64,000 nt of DNA from Pseudomonas sp. (GTDB taxonomy: Bacteria > Pseudomonadota > Gammaproteobacteria > Pseudomonadales > Pseudomonadaceae), in contig NZ_JAQGNX010000105.1 of NCBI RefSeq assembly GCF_028293835.1, positions 58,288 to 122,287 on the forward strand, given 5' to 3'. Shown here piece after piece: positions 8,630 to 17,792 of this stretch. The notes below the pieces were generated by a model. It was not told the DNA's origin and ran no database searches. It saw only the letters and a program-made list of their open reading frames with translations. The stretch's first letter is position 1. Every line of letters begins with the position of its first letter. Both the position numbers and the translations under genes were made by a program.

Positions 8630-8817
8630 ACCGTAACACCGCCTCACCAGACCGGGACACTCATGAATCCCGGCGTACACCCGGCGCAGTTGTCTAGCCA
8701 CAGGCAACGATGATTGCCCGTAGCGAGCACCCGGACCCGTGCTTGAGTTTTATCTGCCCGGTATAGCGTTAATAAAAAACCGATGAAATTCCATAGTTTG
8801 AAGATCAAGGAACCGGC

Positions 8818-10374
8818 ATGAACCGACTTTTCACCCCGCGCAAATTGGCCCTGGCCCTGCTGTGTTCAGCACTCGGCCTGGGCGCCTGGCAATCGGCCAG
8901 CGCTGCTACGCCACCCGATACGCTGATGATTGGCAAACCTTCTGACCCGCAAACGCTCGACCCGGCGGTGACCATCGATAACAACGATTGGACCGTGACC
9001 TACCCGTCGTACCAGAAACTGGTGGCTTACAAGGTCGAGAACGGCAAGGGCAGCACCGAAGTGCGAGGCGATCTGGCCGCCAGCTGGAGCACCTCAGCCG
9101 ACAACCTGGTCTGGGAGTTCAAGCTCAAGCCGGGCAACAAATTCGACGACGGCGCCGAAGTGAATGCTGACGCGGTGAAGTTTTCATTCGACCGCTTGAT
9201 GAAGCTCAAGCAAGGCCCATCCGGTGCATTCCCGGATGATATGGAGGTCTCGGTGGTTGATCCGATGACCGTACGCTTCACCTTGAAAACCCCCTATGCG
9301 CCGTTCCTCTACACCCTGGCGCACAACGGCGGCGCCATCATCAACCCGGACGTGGTGAAAAAGTCCGATGACGTTAACGCTTACCTGTCGACCCACACTG
9401 CCGGCTCGGGGGCTTTCCGTCTGGCGTCCTGGCAGAAAGGTCAGTCGTTGACCATGGAACAAAACACTTACTTCGCTGGCCCGAAACCGGCCTTGAAGAA
9501 AGTCGTGGTCAAAATCATCGGCGAGGCTTCGGTGCGTCGCTTGCAACTGGAACACGGTGACCTGGACATCATCGAAGACATGCCAGAAGACCAGTTGGAT
9601 GCGCTGAGCAAAAAACCCGGTGTGGTCATTGGCGATTATCCGTCGCTGCGGGTCACCTTGTTGTACTTGAACAACAAGAAGGCGCCGATGAATAACCCCG
9701 ATGCGCGTCGGGCGATTGTCGATGCCCTGGATTACGACGGCATCATCAACGGCATCTTGAAGGGCAAAGCCAAGCCCATGAACGGGCCGATCCCCCAGGG
9801 GATGTGGGCTTACGACTCAAAGCTGCCGCCATTCAAACAAGACAGCGCAAAAGCCAAGGCTGACCTGGCCAAGGTGCCGCAAAAAATCACGGCGCTTAAC
9901 TTCATGTACTCGGACAAGGACCCTAACTGGGAGCCCATCGGCCTGACCTTACAAGCTGACCTGGCGCCGCTGGGGATCAACCTGAAAACCGAAAAACTGG
10001 CCAATGCGACCATGCGTGAGCGTTTGGGCGCGGGCGACTTCGATATCGCCATCGGTTCTTGGAGCCCAGACTTTGCCGACCCGTACATGTTCATGAACTA
10101 CTGGTTCGACTCCAAACTTCAGGGTTTGCCGGGCAACCGTTCGTTTTATGAAAACCCGGCGGTGGATAAGCTGATCCGCGAATCAGCCGCGAACAATGAC
10201 GCCGCCAAGCGTACCGAGCTGTACCAGCAAGCGCAAAAAATCGTGCTTAACGACAGCGTCTACGCTTATTTGTATCAGAAGGCCTATACATTGCCGATGC
10301 GCAGTACGGTGAAGGGTTACGTGTTTAACCCGATGCTTGAGCAAGTGTTCAACATCGACACCATCACCAAATAA
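8818..10374 (+). CDS. ddpA: Dipeptide ABC transporter periplasmic binding protein (DdpA-like)
   Basis: Extracytoplasmic family 5 solute-binding protein of 518 residues that delivers peptides to an inner-membrane ABC importer. A clear signal peptide (about residues 1-29, ending QSASA) is followed by the SBP_bac_5 fold, with the typical opening TLMIGKPSDPQTLDPA and the closing LNDSVYAYLYQKAY region. The gene lies downstream of ddpX and upstream of two permease and two ATPase genes, so it is the binding component of that importer. D-Ala-D-Ala as ligand is inferred from linkage to ddpX. The start has a good AAGGA site. An imperfect palindrome ATGAAATTCCAT (8783-8794) just upstream could be a regulator site. 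Confidence 0.87.
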   Translation: MNRLFTPRKLALALLCSALGLGAWQSASAATPPDTLMIGKPSDPQTLDPAVTIDNNDWTVTYPSYQKLVAYKVENGKGSTEVRGDLAASWSTSADNLVWEFKLKPGNKFDDGAEVNADAVKFSFDRLMKLKQGPSGAFPDDMEVSVVDPMTVRFTLKTPYAPFLYTLAHNGGAIINPDVVKKSDDVNAYLSTHTAGSGAFRLASWQKGQSLTMEQNTYFAGPKPALKKVVVKIIGEASVRRLQLEHGDLDIIEDMPEDQLDALSKKPGVVIGDYPSLRVTLLYLNNKKAPMNNPDARRAIVDALDYDGIINGILKGKAKPMNGPIPQGMWAYDSKLPPFKQDSAKAKADLAKVPQKITALNFMYSDKDPNWEPIGLTLQADLAPLGINLKTEKLANATMRERLGAGDFDIAIGSWSPDFADPYMFMNYWFDSKLQGLPGNRSFYENPAVDKLIRESAANNDAAKRTELYQQAQKIVLNDSVYAYLYQKAYTLPMRSTVKGYVFNPMLEQVFNIDTITK

Positions 10375-10390
10375 GCATCACCCGGTAGAA

Positions 10391-10417
10391 CGCGGCGGTC
10401 TTTCAAGGCCGCTGCCA
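10391..10417 (+). promoter_or_regulatory. Hairpin after the binding-protein gene
   Basis: GCGGC...GCCGC inverted repeat in the 150-bp gap between ddpA and ddpB, with no T-run. Such structures after solute-binding-protein genes often protect the upstream mRNA and lower expression of the permease genes; that role here is inference. Confidence 0.35.
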
Positions 10418-10527
10418 AACACTGAAATTGTTATCGCTCCAGCGACCTTGCCGGTAGTCGAAGGTCGTTGCAGCGCTGTGCCCACGGCAGTTGTTATTGT
10501 CGATCCGCCGCAATACCGAGGTGCCTT

Positions 10528-11544
10528 ATGGCCTTCCTGAATATGTTGCGCAAACGCCTGTTCGGCCTGTTATTGGTTGTGTTCGGCGTTTCGCTGATTA
10601 CCTTTTCCATCTCGCACCTGATCCCCGGTGACCCGGCTCGATTGATCGGTGGCGACCGCGCCACCGACGCCATCGTCGCGCACATTCGCCACCAGCTCGG
10701 GCTGGATCTGCCGCTGTATCAGCAATACGGGCGTTATATGCTCGACCTGTTGCACGGCGACCTCGGCACCTCAATCCGTACCAGTCGCCCGGTGCTTGAA
10801 GATTTGCGGGCGTACTTTCCGGCGACGCTGGAACTGGCGATTACCGCATTGACCCTGTCGATGCTGGTGGGCGTTCCGCTGGGCGTGCTGTCGGCGGTGT
10901 ACCACAACCGGGCCATTGACCAACTGGCGCGAACCCTGGCGGTAACCGGGATTTCAACCCCGGCGTTTTGGCTGGGGCTGGGCTTGATCGTGTTGTTTTA
11001 CGGGCATCTGGGGTGGTTGCCCGGCAGCGGGCGTCTGGACGAAGGGCTCGACCCGCCGCCAACGCGCACCGGTTTTTACTTGATCGATTCGCTACTGGCC
11101 GGGGATGGCGCGCTGTTCTGGAATGCACTGCAGCATTTGATCTTGCCAGCCGTGACCCTGGGTTTCGTCAATTTGGGTGTGGTGGCGCGGCAGATTCGCT
11201 CGGCAATGCTCGATCAACTGGGCGAAGACTACATCCGTACCGCGCGGGCTTACGGCTTGTCGCGCTGGGCGGTGATCTTGCGGCATGCGCTGCCCAATGC
11301 GTTGATCCCCTCGGTAACCGTGCTCGGCCTGACCCTGGGCGACTTGTTGTATGGCGCAGTATTGACCGAAACAGTTTTTGCCTGGCCGGGCATGGGCGCC
11401 TATGTGGTCAAGTCGATTCAGTCGTTGGATTTCCCGGCGGTCATGGGTTTCGCCATTCTGGTGTCCTTCATCTATGTAGTGCTGAACATGGCTATTGATC
11501 TGCTGTACCGGGTGATCGATCCGCGCATTGGCGAGGTAGGTTGA
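10528..11544 (+). CDS. ddpB: Dipeptide ABC transporter permease (DdpB-like)
   Basis: Inner-membrane permease of the DppB/OppB family, 338 residues with about six helices. It has the family N-terminus (RKRLFGLLLVVFGVSLITF), the conserved LIPGDPARLIGG loop, and the EAA motif region near ARAYGLSRWAVILRHALPNA that docks the ATPases. The frame is open from 10468, but the ATG at 10528 has GAGGTG upstream and begins exactly at the family N-terminus. One base separates its stop from the next gene's ATG, indicating translational coupling. It forms the translocation pore with DdpC. Confidence 0.9.
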   Translation: MAFLNMLRKRLFGLLLVVFGVSLITFSISHLIPGDPARLIGGDRATDAIVAHIRHQLGLDLPLYQQYGRYMLDLLHGDLGTSIRTSRPVLEDLRAYFPATLELAITALTLSMLVGVPLGVLSAVYHNRAIDQLARTLAVTGISTPAFWLGLGLIVLFYGHLGWLPGSGRLDEGLDPPPTRTGFYLIDSLLAGDGALFWNALQHLILPAVTLGFVNLGVVARQIRSAMLDQLGEDYIRTARAYGLSRWAVILRHALPNALIPSVTVLGLTLGDLLYGAVLTETVFAWPGMGAYVVKSIQSLDFPAVMGFAILVSFIYVVLNMAIDLLYRVIDPRIGEVG

Positions 11545-11545
11545 G

Positions 11546-12445
11546 ATGAGCGTTCCATTAACGCCGATAACGGTTGCGCCGTTGCCGGGTACTCCGCGCT
11601 GGCGGGAGAAAGCCGCCTACCTGGGCTATCAGATCCGGCGCAGTCCGCTGACCATGGCCGGCATGGCAATCACCTTGATGGTATTGCTCTGTATGGCGTT
11701 TGCGCCGTGGCTGGCGACCCATGACCCCAACGCCCTGAACCTTGCTCAACGTCTGGCTGAACCCTCTGCTGCGCATTGGTTCGGCACCGATGAAGTGGGC
11801 CGTGATCTGTTCAGCCGCGTGCTGTATGGCAGTCAGCAATCGGTGGGTGTCGGCCTGTTCGTGGCCTTCGCTTCGTGCCTGATCGGCGGTTTGCTGGGCT
11901 GCATGTCCGGTGTCATCGGTGGGCGCTTCGACGGACTGATGATGCGCTTGATGGACATCATGCTCTCGGTGCCGTCATTGGTGCTGATCATGGCGTTAGC
12001 CGCCGCCTTAGGGCCGAGTCTGTTCAATGCGATGTTGGCGATTACTTTGGTGCGGATTCCGTTCTACGTGCGTCTGGCCCGGGGGCAAGCTTTAAGCATT
12101 CGCCAGATGGGCTATGTGAAAGCCGCGCAGACTTTCGGTGCCGGGCGCTGGCACATCGTGCTCTGGCATGTGGCGCGTAATGCCATGCCGCCGTTATTGG
12201 TACAACTGAGCCTGGATATTGGCAGCGCTATTTTGATGGCTTCCGCGCTGGGGTTTATCGGCCTGGGCGCACAACAGCCGACTGCAGAGTGGGGCGCAAT
12301 GGTTTCTACCGGGCGTAACTACATCCTTGATCAATGGTGGTATTCGACGTTCCCCGGCCTGGCGATTCTGATCACCGCTACCGGCTTCAATCTATTGGGC
12401 GATGGCGTGCGCGATTTGCTCGACCCTCGCCAACAGGGGAAATGA
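11546..12445 (+). CDS. ddpC: Dipeptide ABC transporter permease (DdpC-like)
   Basis: DppC/OppC-family inner-membrane permease of 299 residues. It shows the N-terminal OppC segment (IRRSPLTMAGMAITLMVLLC), the HWFGTDEVGRDLFSRVLYG motif and the EAA loop (AAQTFGAGRWHIVLWHVARNA). It begins one base after ddpB and is followed directly by the first ATPase gene. It is expected to heterodimerise with DdpB in the importer. Confidence 0.9.
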   Translation: MSVPLTPITVAPLPGTPRWREKAAYLGYQIRRSPLTMAGMAITLMVLLCMAFAPWLATHDPNALNLAQRLAEPSAAHWFGTDEVGRDLFSRVLYGSQQSVGVGLFVAFASCLIGGLLGCMSGVIGGRFDGLMMRLMDIMLSVPSLVLIMALAAALGPSLFNAMLAITLVRIPFYVRLARGQALSIRQMGYVKAAQTFGAGRWHIVLWHVARNAMPPLLVQLSLDIGSAILMASALGFIGLGAQQPTAEWGAMVSTGRNYILDQWWYSTFPGLAILITATGFNLLGDGVRDLLDPRQQGK

Positions 12446-12447
12446 CC

Positions 12448-13467
12448 ATGCACAGCGCACCAACTCTTCAACTGCCCGTCGGCAAAACTCCGGTGTTGGT
12501 CATCGACCAGCTGAGTATCGAATTCCCGGCTTATCGCAGCACGGTCAAGGCGCTGAACGGGGTCTCGTTGCACGTTAATCCAGGAGAAATCGTCGGCGTG
12601 ATTGGCGAGTCGGGTTCTGGCAAGTCAGTCACTGCAATGCTCAGCCTAAGGCTGCTGCCAGAGCGCAGTTACCGGGTCAGCGGCGGCAGCTTGCATATTC
12701 TTGGGCGCGATATGCTCGCCGCCAAGGAAAAAGACCTGTTAAAGGTTCGCGGTCGCGATGCGGCGATGATTTTTCAAGAACCGATGACTGCGCTTAACCC
12801 GACCCGACGTATCGGCCGGCAGATGCTCGATGTGATTATCCATCACCAACAGTTGAGCAAGTCCGACGCCCGCGCGAAAGCCCTCGGTCTGCTACGCGAC
12901 ATGCACATTGCCGACCCTGAACAGGTGCTGGAAAGTTACCCGTTCGAACTGTCCGGTGGCATGCGTCAGCGGGTGATGATTGCGTTGGCATTTTCATGTG
13001 ATCCGCAGCTGTTGATCGCCGACGAGCCGACCACCGCGCTGGACGTTACGGTGCAACGTCAGGTGCTGTTGCTGCTGCGGGAGAAAGCCCGTGAACGCGG
13101 TACGGCGATTCTATTGATCACCCACGACATGGCCTTGGTTTCGCAGTTCTGCGACCGGGTGTACGTGATGTACACCGGCGCCGTGGTAGAGCAGGGCGCA
13201 ACTGGCGAAGTCATGGCCGATCCGCGTCATCCCTACACCAAAGGCCTGCTCAGCGGTTTGCCGGAACAGGTGCAGCCGGGCGAAGCGCTAATGACCATTC
13301 CCGGTCAGGTGCCTAATCTGTCAGCGCTGCCAGACGGTTGCACCTTTCGTGATCGCTGCGCCTATGCGATGCCGGTTTGCAGCAAACGTCCACCCCTACA
13401 GGCCATCGACGGCAACGACTTGCGCAAAAGCGCGTGTTGGCTGACGGTGCAGGAGCAATCGGCATGA
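12448..13467 (+). CDS. ddpD: Dipeptide ABC transporter ATP-binding protein (DdpD-like)
   Basis: ATPase of the DppD/OppD family, 339 residues. Walker A GESGSGKS, signature LSGGMRQRV and Walker B LLIADEPTTALD are intact. The C-terminal oligopeptide extension contains a cysteine cluster (CTFRDRCAYAMPVC) typical of the iron-sulphur-type OppD/F C-termini. Two close ATGs exist: 12442 overlaps the ddpC stop, but 12448 is better spaced from AGGGGA, so I use it. Its stop overlaps the next start (ATGA). Confidence 0.88.
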   Translation: MHSAPTLQLPVGKTPVLVIDQLSIEFPAYRSTVKALNGVSLHVNPGEIVGVIGESGSGKSVTAMLSLRLLPERSYRVSGGSLHILGRDMLAAKEKDLLKVRGRDAAMIFQEPMTALNPTRRIGRQMLDVIIHHQQLSKSDARAKALGLLRDMHIADPEQVLESYPFELSGGMRQRVMIALAFSCDPQLLIADEPTTALDVTVQRQVLLLLREKARERGTAILLITHDMALVSQFCDRVYVMYTGAVVEQGATGEVMADPRHPYTKGLLSGLPEQVQPGEALMTIPGQVPNLSALPDGCTFRDRCAYAMPVCSKRPPLQAIDGNDLRKSACWLTVQEQSA

Positions 13468-14456
13468 TCAGCAGCACCCGTAAACCGCTGCCCACGGACA
13501 GCGCCTCGATTCTCGACCTGAAGGAGGTGCGGGTGCATTTTCCGGTGGGCAGCGACTGGATGGGCCGACCGAAAGGCCTGGCCCATGCGCTGAACGGAAT
13601 TGACCTGGACGTTCGCGGGGGCGAAACACTGGGTGTGGTCGGTGAGTCTGGCTGCGGCAAAAGCACGTTGGCGCAGCTGTTGATGGGCTTGATCAAACCC
13701 ACCAGTGGTTCGCTGAACTGGATCTATAACGATGCCCATGAGCGCAGCAGCAATGTGCAAATCGTCTTCCAGGACCCGCAATCCTCACTGGATCCGCGTC
13801 TGCCGATCTGGAAAATCATCACCGAGCCGCTGTTTGTCCAGCGCTCGGCGCCACGTGGGGAAATGCGCGAGATCGCGGCGAAGGTGGCGGAACAAGTAGG
13901 GATTCGTACTGAATACCTGGAGCGATTCCCACATCAATTTTCCGGTGGGCAACGACAACGGATCGCCATCGCGCGGGCGCTGTCATCCAATCCGGACATT
14001 ATCGTTCTCGACGAACCGACTTCAGCGCTGGATATATCGGTGCAGGCGCAGATTTTGAATCTACTGCAGGAGTTGCAGCGCAGTCGGGACCTCACCTACA
14101 TCCTGATTTCCCACAACGTGTCTGTGGTTCGGCACATGGCGGACCGCGTAGCGGTGATGTATTTGGGGCAGATTGTCGAACTGGGCAGGACCGCAGAAGT
14201 GCTTGAACGGCCGCGCCACCCGTACACCCGATTGCTCCTCGAAGCAGTGCCCCGCCTGGGTGCGCCCCTGGACAACGCGCAAGTCGCGGCGCCTACCGAG
14301 CTGCCGGGTAACCGCCAGTTGCCCACCGGCTGCTTCTTCCGCGACCGTTGCCCGCTAGCTACAACGGGCTGCGACAAGCCACAATTATTGGCCGCAGCAG
14401 CAGGCGCCATCGGTGACAACCTAGTGCGCTGCCATTTGGAATCAGTGGTGGGGTAA
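13464..14456 (+). CDS. ddpF: Dipeptide ABC transporter ATP-binding protein (DdpF-like)
   Basis: Second ATPase of the importer (DppF/OppF family), 330 residues, with Walker A GESGCGKST, signature FSGGQRQRI, Walker B IIVLDEPTSALD and the C-terminal CFFRDRCPLATTGC cluster. The start overlaps the ddpD stop by four bases (ATGA). It is the last gene of the transporter; the chemoreceptor gene starts 232 bp later on the same strand. Confidence 0.88.
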   Translation: MISSTRKPLPTDSASILDLKEVRVHFPVGSDWMGRPKGLAHALNGIDLDVRGGETLGVVGESGCGKSTLAQLLMGLIKPTSGSLNWIYNDAHERSSNVQIVFQDPQSSLDPRLPIWKIITEPLFVQRSAPRGEMREIAAKVAEQVGIRTEYLERFPHQFSGGQRQRIAIARALSSNPDIIVLDEPTSALDISVQAQILNLLQELQRSRDLTYILISHNVSVVRHMADRVAVMYLGQIVELGRTAEVLERPRHPYTRLLLEAVPRLGAPLDNAQVAAPTELPGNRQLPTGCFFRDRCPLATTGCDKPQLLAAAAGAIGDNLVRCHLESVVG

Positions 14457-14688
14457 CGGGAGCACAGAACTTTGGAGGAGGTTTAGCCGACGCCCCACTG
14501 TCGCGCAGCAAACACAGAACCGGGGCTGCGTCCGAAGGGCTTTACAGCCAATGGTCGGAACGCTGATGGCTTTTCAGCACAGGTGCTTCCTTTTCGTTAT
14601 GTAAGTCCGTACAACGCTCCATCGCAATCCCCCTGTTCGCATACTTTGCGCGCTCGCCATTGCTAATTTTCAGGCTGGATACACTCGT

Positions 14689-16581
14689 ATGATTAGAAGT
14701 TTGGGCTTCAGCAAGAAAATATTGCTGGCCGCCACGGTCATTATCGTGGTCGCGTTTTCCTCTTTCATCGTTGTAAACGACTATCGACAACGTGAAACGC
14801 TGAAGGCCAATGTGTTTTCGGAGCTGAAGCAGCTGGGCAATCTCACCACGCAAAATATTCAAACCTGGCTGGAAAGCCGTGTTCAATTGCTGCAATCAAT
14901 GGCGCAGCAGATTTCGGTCGATGGCAGCGCAGTCCCTGACCTTCAGCGCGCGGTGGGTTTGCCGGCCTACGTCGATAACTTCCAACTGAGCTATTTCGGT
15001 TCCAGCGAAGGCGTGATGTTTTCGGTTCCTGCAGGCAACCGGGCCAGCGATTACGATCCACGCCAGCGCGGTTGGTACAAGGCGGCCGCCAGCGCTCAAA
15101 CCACTATCGTCACCGAACCGTATATCGCCGCTTCGTCAGGCAAGTTAGTGGTCACCTTGGCCACGCCGGTCAAACATGACACTCAATTCGTTGGGGTTGC
15201 GGGCGCGGACATCTCCCTCGATAGCATCAGCAACACTATTAACTCGCTCAATTTTGGTGGTCATGGTTATGCGTTCATCGTCAGTGGCGATGGCAAGATC
15301 CTGGTTCACCCGGACAGCAAGCTAGTGCTGAAGAACATCAGCGAGGCTTACCCGGTTGGCACACCGAAAATTGTACCGGGCGTGTCTGAAGTGGATGCTC
15401 AAGGTAAAAGCCAATTCATCTCCTTCACTCATGTTGACGGCTTGTCGTCGGCGAACTGGTACGTGGCGCTGGTGCTGGATCAGGACGCAGCGTATTCAAT
15501 GCTCAGCGAGTTCCGCACCTCGGGGCTCACGGCGATGATTATCATCGTCGTGTTCGTCGTGCTATTGCTGGGCCTGTTAATTCGGGTACTGATGCGCCCC
15601 CTGCATCAGATGGGCCGTGCCATGCGCGACATCGCTGACGGCGAGGGGGATTTGACCAAACGCCTGGCCATCGAGTCCCAGGACGAGTTCGGCGCGTTGG
15701 CGCAGTCTTTCAACCATTTCGTCGAGCGAATACACGGCTCGATCCGCGAAGTGGCAGGCACTGCGGGGCACCTCAGTGAAGTTGCTGCGCGGGTGGTGTG
15801 TGCCTCGAACTCGTCAATGGTCAACTCTGACGAGCAAGCCAATCGCACCAGCAGCGTCGCGGCGGCCATCAATGAGTTGGGTGCTGCTGCGCAAGAAATT
15901 GCGCAAAACGCCGCGTTGGCTTCTCAGCACTCCAGCGATGCCAGCCAGCTCGCGGGCGACGGTCAAAAAGTCGTGCAGCAAACCATTCAGGCGATGAGCC
16001 TGTTGTCGACCAACATCAGTGAATCGTGCACCACGATCGAAAGCCTGAACGGCAAGACGGTGAATATCGGGCAGATCCTTGAAGTGATCACCAGCATTTC
16101 CCAGCAGACCAATTTGTTGGCGTTGAACGCAGCGATTGAAGCTGCGCGGGCAGGGGAAGCAGGCCGTGGGTTTGCGGTAGTGGCTGATGAAGTGCGAAAC
16201 CTGGCGCATCGCACTCAGGATTCCGCGCAGCAAGTGCAGAAGATGATCGAAGAATTGCAGGTCGGCGCACGGCAGGCAGTGGTGACCATGACTGAAAGCC
16301 AGAAGCAGAGCGAAAATAGCGTAACCATCGCCAACCAGGCGGGTGATCGCTTGAGCAGCGTGACGGGCCGGATCAGCGAAATCGACGGCATGAACCAGTC
16401 TGTTGCTACAGCGACCGAAGAACAGACGGCGGTGGTTGAATCGATCAATGTCGATATCACCCAAATCAACACGCTGAACCAGGCCGGGGTCGATAACTTG
16501 AAATCGACCCTGGCTGCCTGTGCTGATCTGGAACAGCAAGCGAGCAAGTTGCAGCATTTGGTGGGGACGTTCAGGATTTGA
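14689..16581 (+). CDS. Methyl-accepting chemotaxis protein, PctA-like amino-acid receptor
   Basis: Membrane chemoreceptor of 630 residues, the same length as Pseudomonas PctA. Layout: transmembrane helix (about 9-30), periplasmic double-Cache domain (about 35-275), second helix (about 280-300), HAMP (about 300-355) and a cytoplasmic signalling domain ending in a hairpin with the highly conserved tip [20 protein letters not shown]. The six residues of the amino-acid-binding dCache motif are all present: Y122, R127, W129, Y130 ([10 protein letters not shown]), Y145 (TEPY) and D174 (GADIS). It therefore most likely senses amino acids directly. Its position behind the D-Ala-D-Ala importer suggests, but does not show, that its ligand is a cell-wall-derived amino acid or dipeptide. 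Confidence 0.92.
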   Translation: MIRSLGFSKKILLAATVIIVVAFSSFIVVNDYRQRETLKANVFSELKQLGNLTTQNIQTWLESRVQLLQSMAQQISVDGSAVPDLQRAVGLPAYVDNFQLSYFGSSEGVMFSVPAGNRASDYDPRQRGWYKAAASAQTTIVTEPYIAASSGKLVVTLATPVKHDTQFVGVAGADISLDSISNTINSLNFGGHGYAFIVSGDGKILVHPDSKLVLKNISEAYPVGTPKIVPGVSEVDAQGKSQFISFTHVDGLSSANWYVALVLDQDAAYSMLSEFRTSGLTAMIIIVVFVVLLLGLLIRVLMRPLHQMGRAMRDIADGEGDLTKRLAIESQDEFGALAQSFNHFVERIHGSIREVAGTAGHLSEVAARVVCASNSSMVNSDEQANRTSSVAAAINELGAAAQEIAQNAALASQHSSDASQLAGDGQKVVQQTIQAMSLLSTNISESCTTIESLNGKTVNIGQILEVITSISQQTNLLALNAAIEAARAGEAGRGFAVVADEVRNLAHRTQDSAQQVQKMIEELQVGARQAVVTMTESQKQSENSVTIANQAGDRLSSVTGRISEIDGMNQSVATATEEQTAVVESINVDITQINTLNQAGVDNLKSTLAACADLEQQASKLQHLVGTFRI

Positions 16582-16589
16582 TTAGCTTC

Positions 16590-16650
16590 TGTACGAGCCA
16601 ACGTGTTGGCGAGACATCTGCCGCCTCGCCAACACGTTGGTTCCTACAGG
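16590..16650. repeat. REPIN (two inverted REP units forming a long hairpin)
   Basis: GAGCCAACGTGTTGGCGAG and, about 20 bp later, its inverted partner CTCGCCAACACGTTGGTTC. The arms pair over roughly 25 bases. It starts 9 bp after the chemoreceptor stop and ends 23 bp before the convergent esterase stop, so it may serve as a bidirectional 3' structure. Confidence 0.8.
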
Positions 16651-16672
16651 AGATTTGGCCTCTTGCGGAAAG

Positions 16673-17569
16673 CTATTTCAACCCCGCCGCCATTCTCAGC
16701 GCCGGGTACAACGCGGCATTAAACATCTCGCCATGGGCCAGCCCTTCGAATTCCTGGTAGTGAGCGGTCACGCCGGGCAGTGTCGCCAGGTGCTCCGCCA
16801 CTTTCTGGTTGGCATCCAAGGGCACCGCCGCCATGGCTTTTCTGCGTTCCAGCGAGCCGCCATCAAATGATTTGATCGGGGGGCGGCCTTCTTTGGAGCC
16901 GCGCATGATCATGACGTGTCGTTTCGAATCTTTGGCGATACCGGCGAACCCCATTCCTTTGGCATACGTTTGCGGCTGATACCACAGCGATGGACTGGCG
17001 GCGAACCACGTTTGAAACGCCTGTGGATCTTCAAATAACGCATATAACACAAACAGCCCGCCAAAGGAGTGGCCCCACAGCATCTGCCGGGTTCGATCAA
17101 TCGGCTGTTGTTTTTCTATCAGTGGTTTGATCTTTGTAATCAAACTTTTCAAAAAGTCCGCCGAGCTGGCGCCGGTGTAGTCCCGGGTGCGCAGGTCCAT
17201 GTCGTAACGCCCATCAATGTCATAACCGACCATCACCAGCACCGGCGGATTACCGGCGTCCAGTTCGCCGAGCCAATCGTCACGCAGCTCGGCCAGGACG
17301 TTATTGCCGTCCAGCAAATACACCACCGGGTAGCCAGCAGCGGGCGCAGCGCGGCGGGGGATGGCGAGGTCCAGGCGATAACGGCGCTTGCCATCGGCGG
17401 AGTCCACATGCAAACGCTCGAAGCGGTAATAAGCAGAACCACGGTCAGCGAGGGTCGGTTCGGACGCCGACTGTGGCGGCTGTTGCGGGGTGGAATTAGC
17501 CTGTGCGACCAACGGGAAAATACTCATTAGCAGAATTAACAGGGTGTTAAGGCGCTGCACGTTGTTCAT
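16673..17569 (-). CDS. Secreted or periplasmic esterase (Fes/IroE-type alpha/beta hydrolase)
   Basis: Putative esterase family (BesA/IroE/Fes-like), 298 residues. A signal peptide (about residues 1-25, ending AQA) predicts export. The nucleophile elbow is WGHSFGG (serine), and the C-terminal GLAHGEMF supplies the likely histidine. Relatives hydrolyse trilactone siderophores or other esters, but no siderophore genes are nearby, so the substrate is unknown. The reading frame opens at 17680; the ATG at 17569 is chosen because the signal peptide begins there. It diverges from the phn operon. Confidence 0.78.
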   Translation of the reverse strand: MNNVQRLNTLLILLMSIFPLVAQANSTPQQPPQSASEPTLADRGSAYYRFERLHVDSADGKRRYRLDLAIPRRAAPAAGYPVVYLLDGNNVLAELRDDWLGELDAGNPPVLVMVGYDIDGRYDMDLRTRDYTGASSADFLKSLITKIKPLIEKQQPIDRTRQMLWGHSFGGLFVLYALFEDPQAFQTWFAASPSLWYQPQTYAKGMGFAGIAKDSKRHVMIMRGSKEGRPPIKSFDGGSLERRKAMAAVPLDANQKVAEHLATLPGVTAHYQEFEGLAHGEMFNAALYPALRMAAGLK

Positions 17570-17669
17570 CTCGCGAACTCTCCTCACCAGTACAAGCCTC
17601 TCAAACCGGGCCCGCCAGCACCATACACCACACTGACGGCGGCGGTCTTCAGACGGCCCCAACCTCAAA

Positions 17670-17720
17670 CCGTCAACCAACCGTTATCGGATTGTCATGC
17701 GTAGTTCATAGGGCTGAAAC
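17670..17720 (+). promoter_or_regulatory. Pho-box-like array upstream of phnC
   Basis: Direct repeats with an 11-bp period resemble PhoB half-sites (consensus CTGTCAT): CCGTCAA at 17670, CCGTTAT at 17681, TTGTCAT at 17692, AGTTCAT at 17703, and a weak CTGAAAC at 17714. A possible -10 element (TCTAAT) starts at 17729. PhoB control of phn operons is established in enterobacteria and pseudomonads; the spacing here fits tandem PhoB dimers. Confidence 0.65.
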
Positions 17721-17792
17721 ACAGCCTCTCTAATGTCTGACGCACTTCAACGCAGCCGTGCAAAGGCTGTTCAACCAGACACAGAGACGCCT

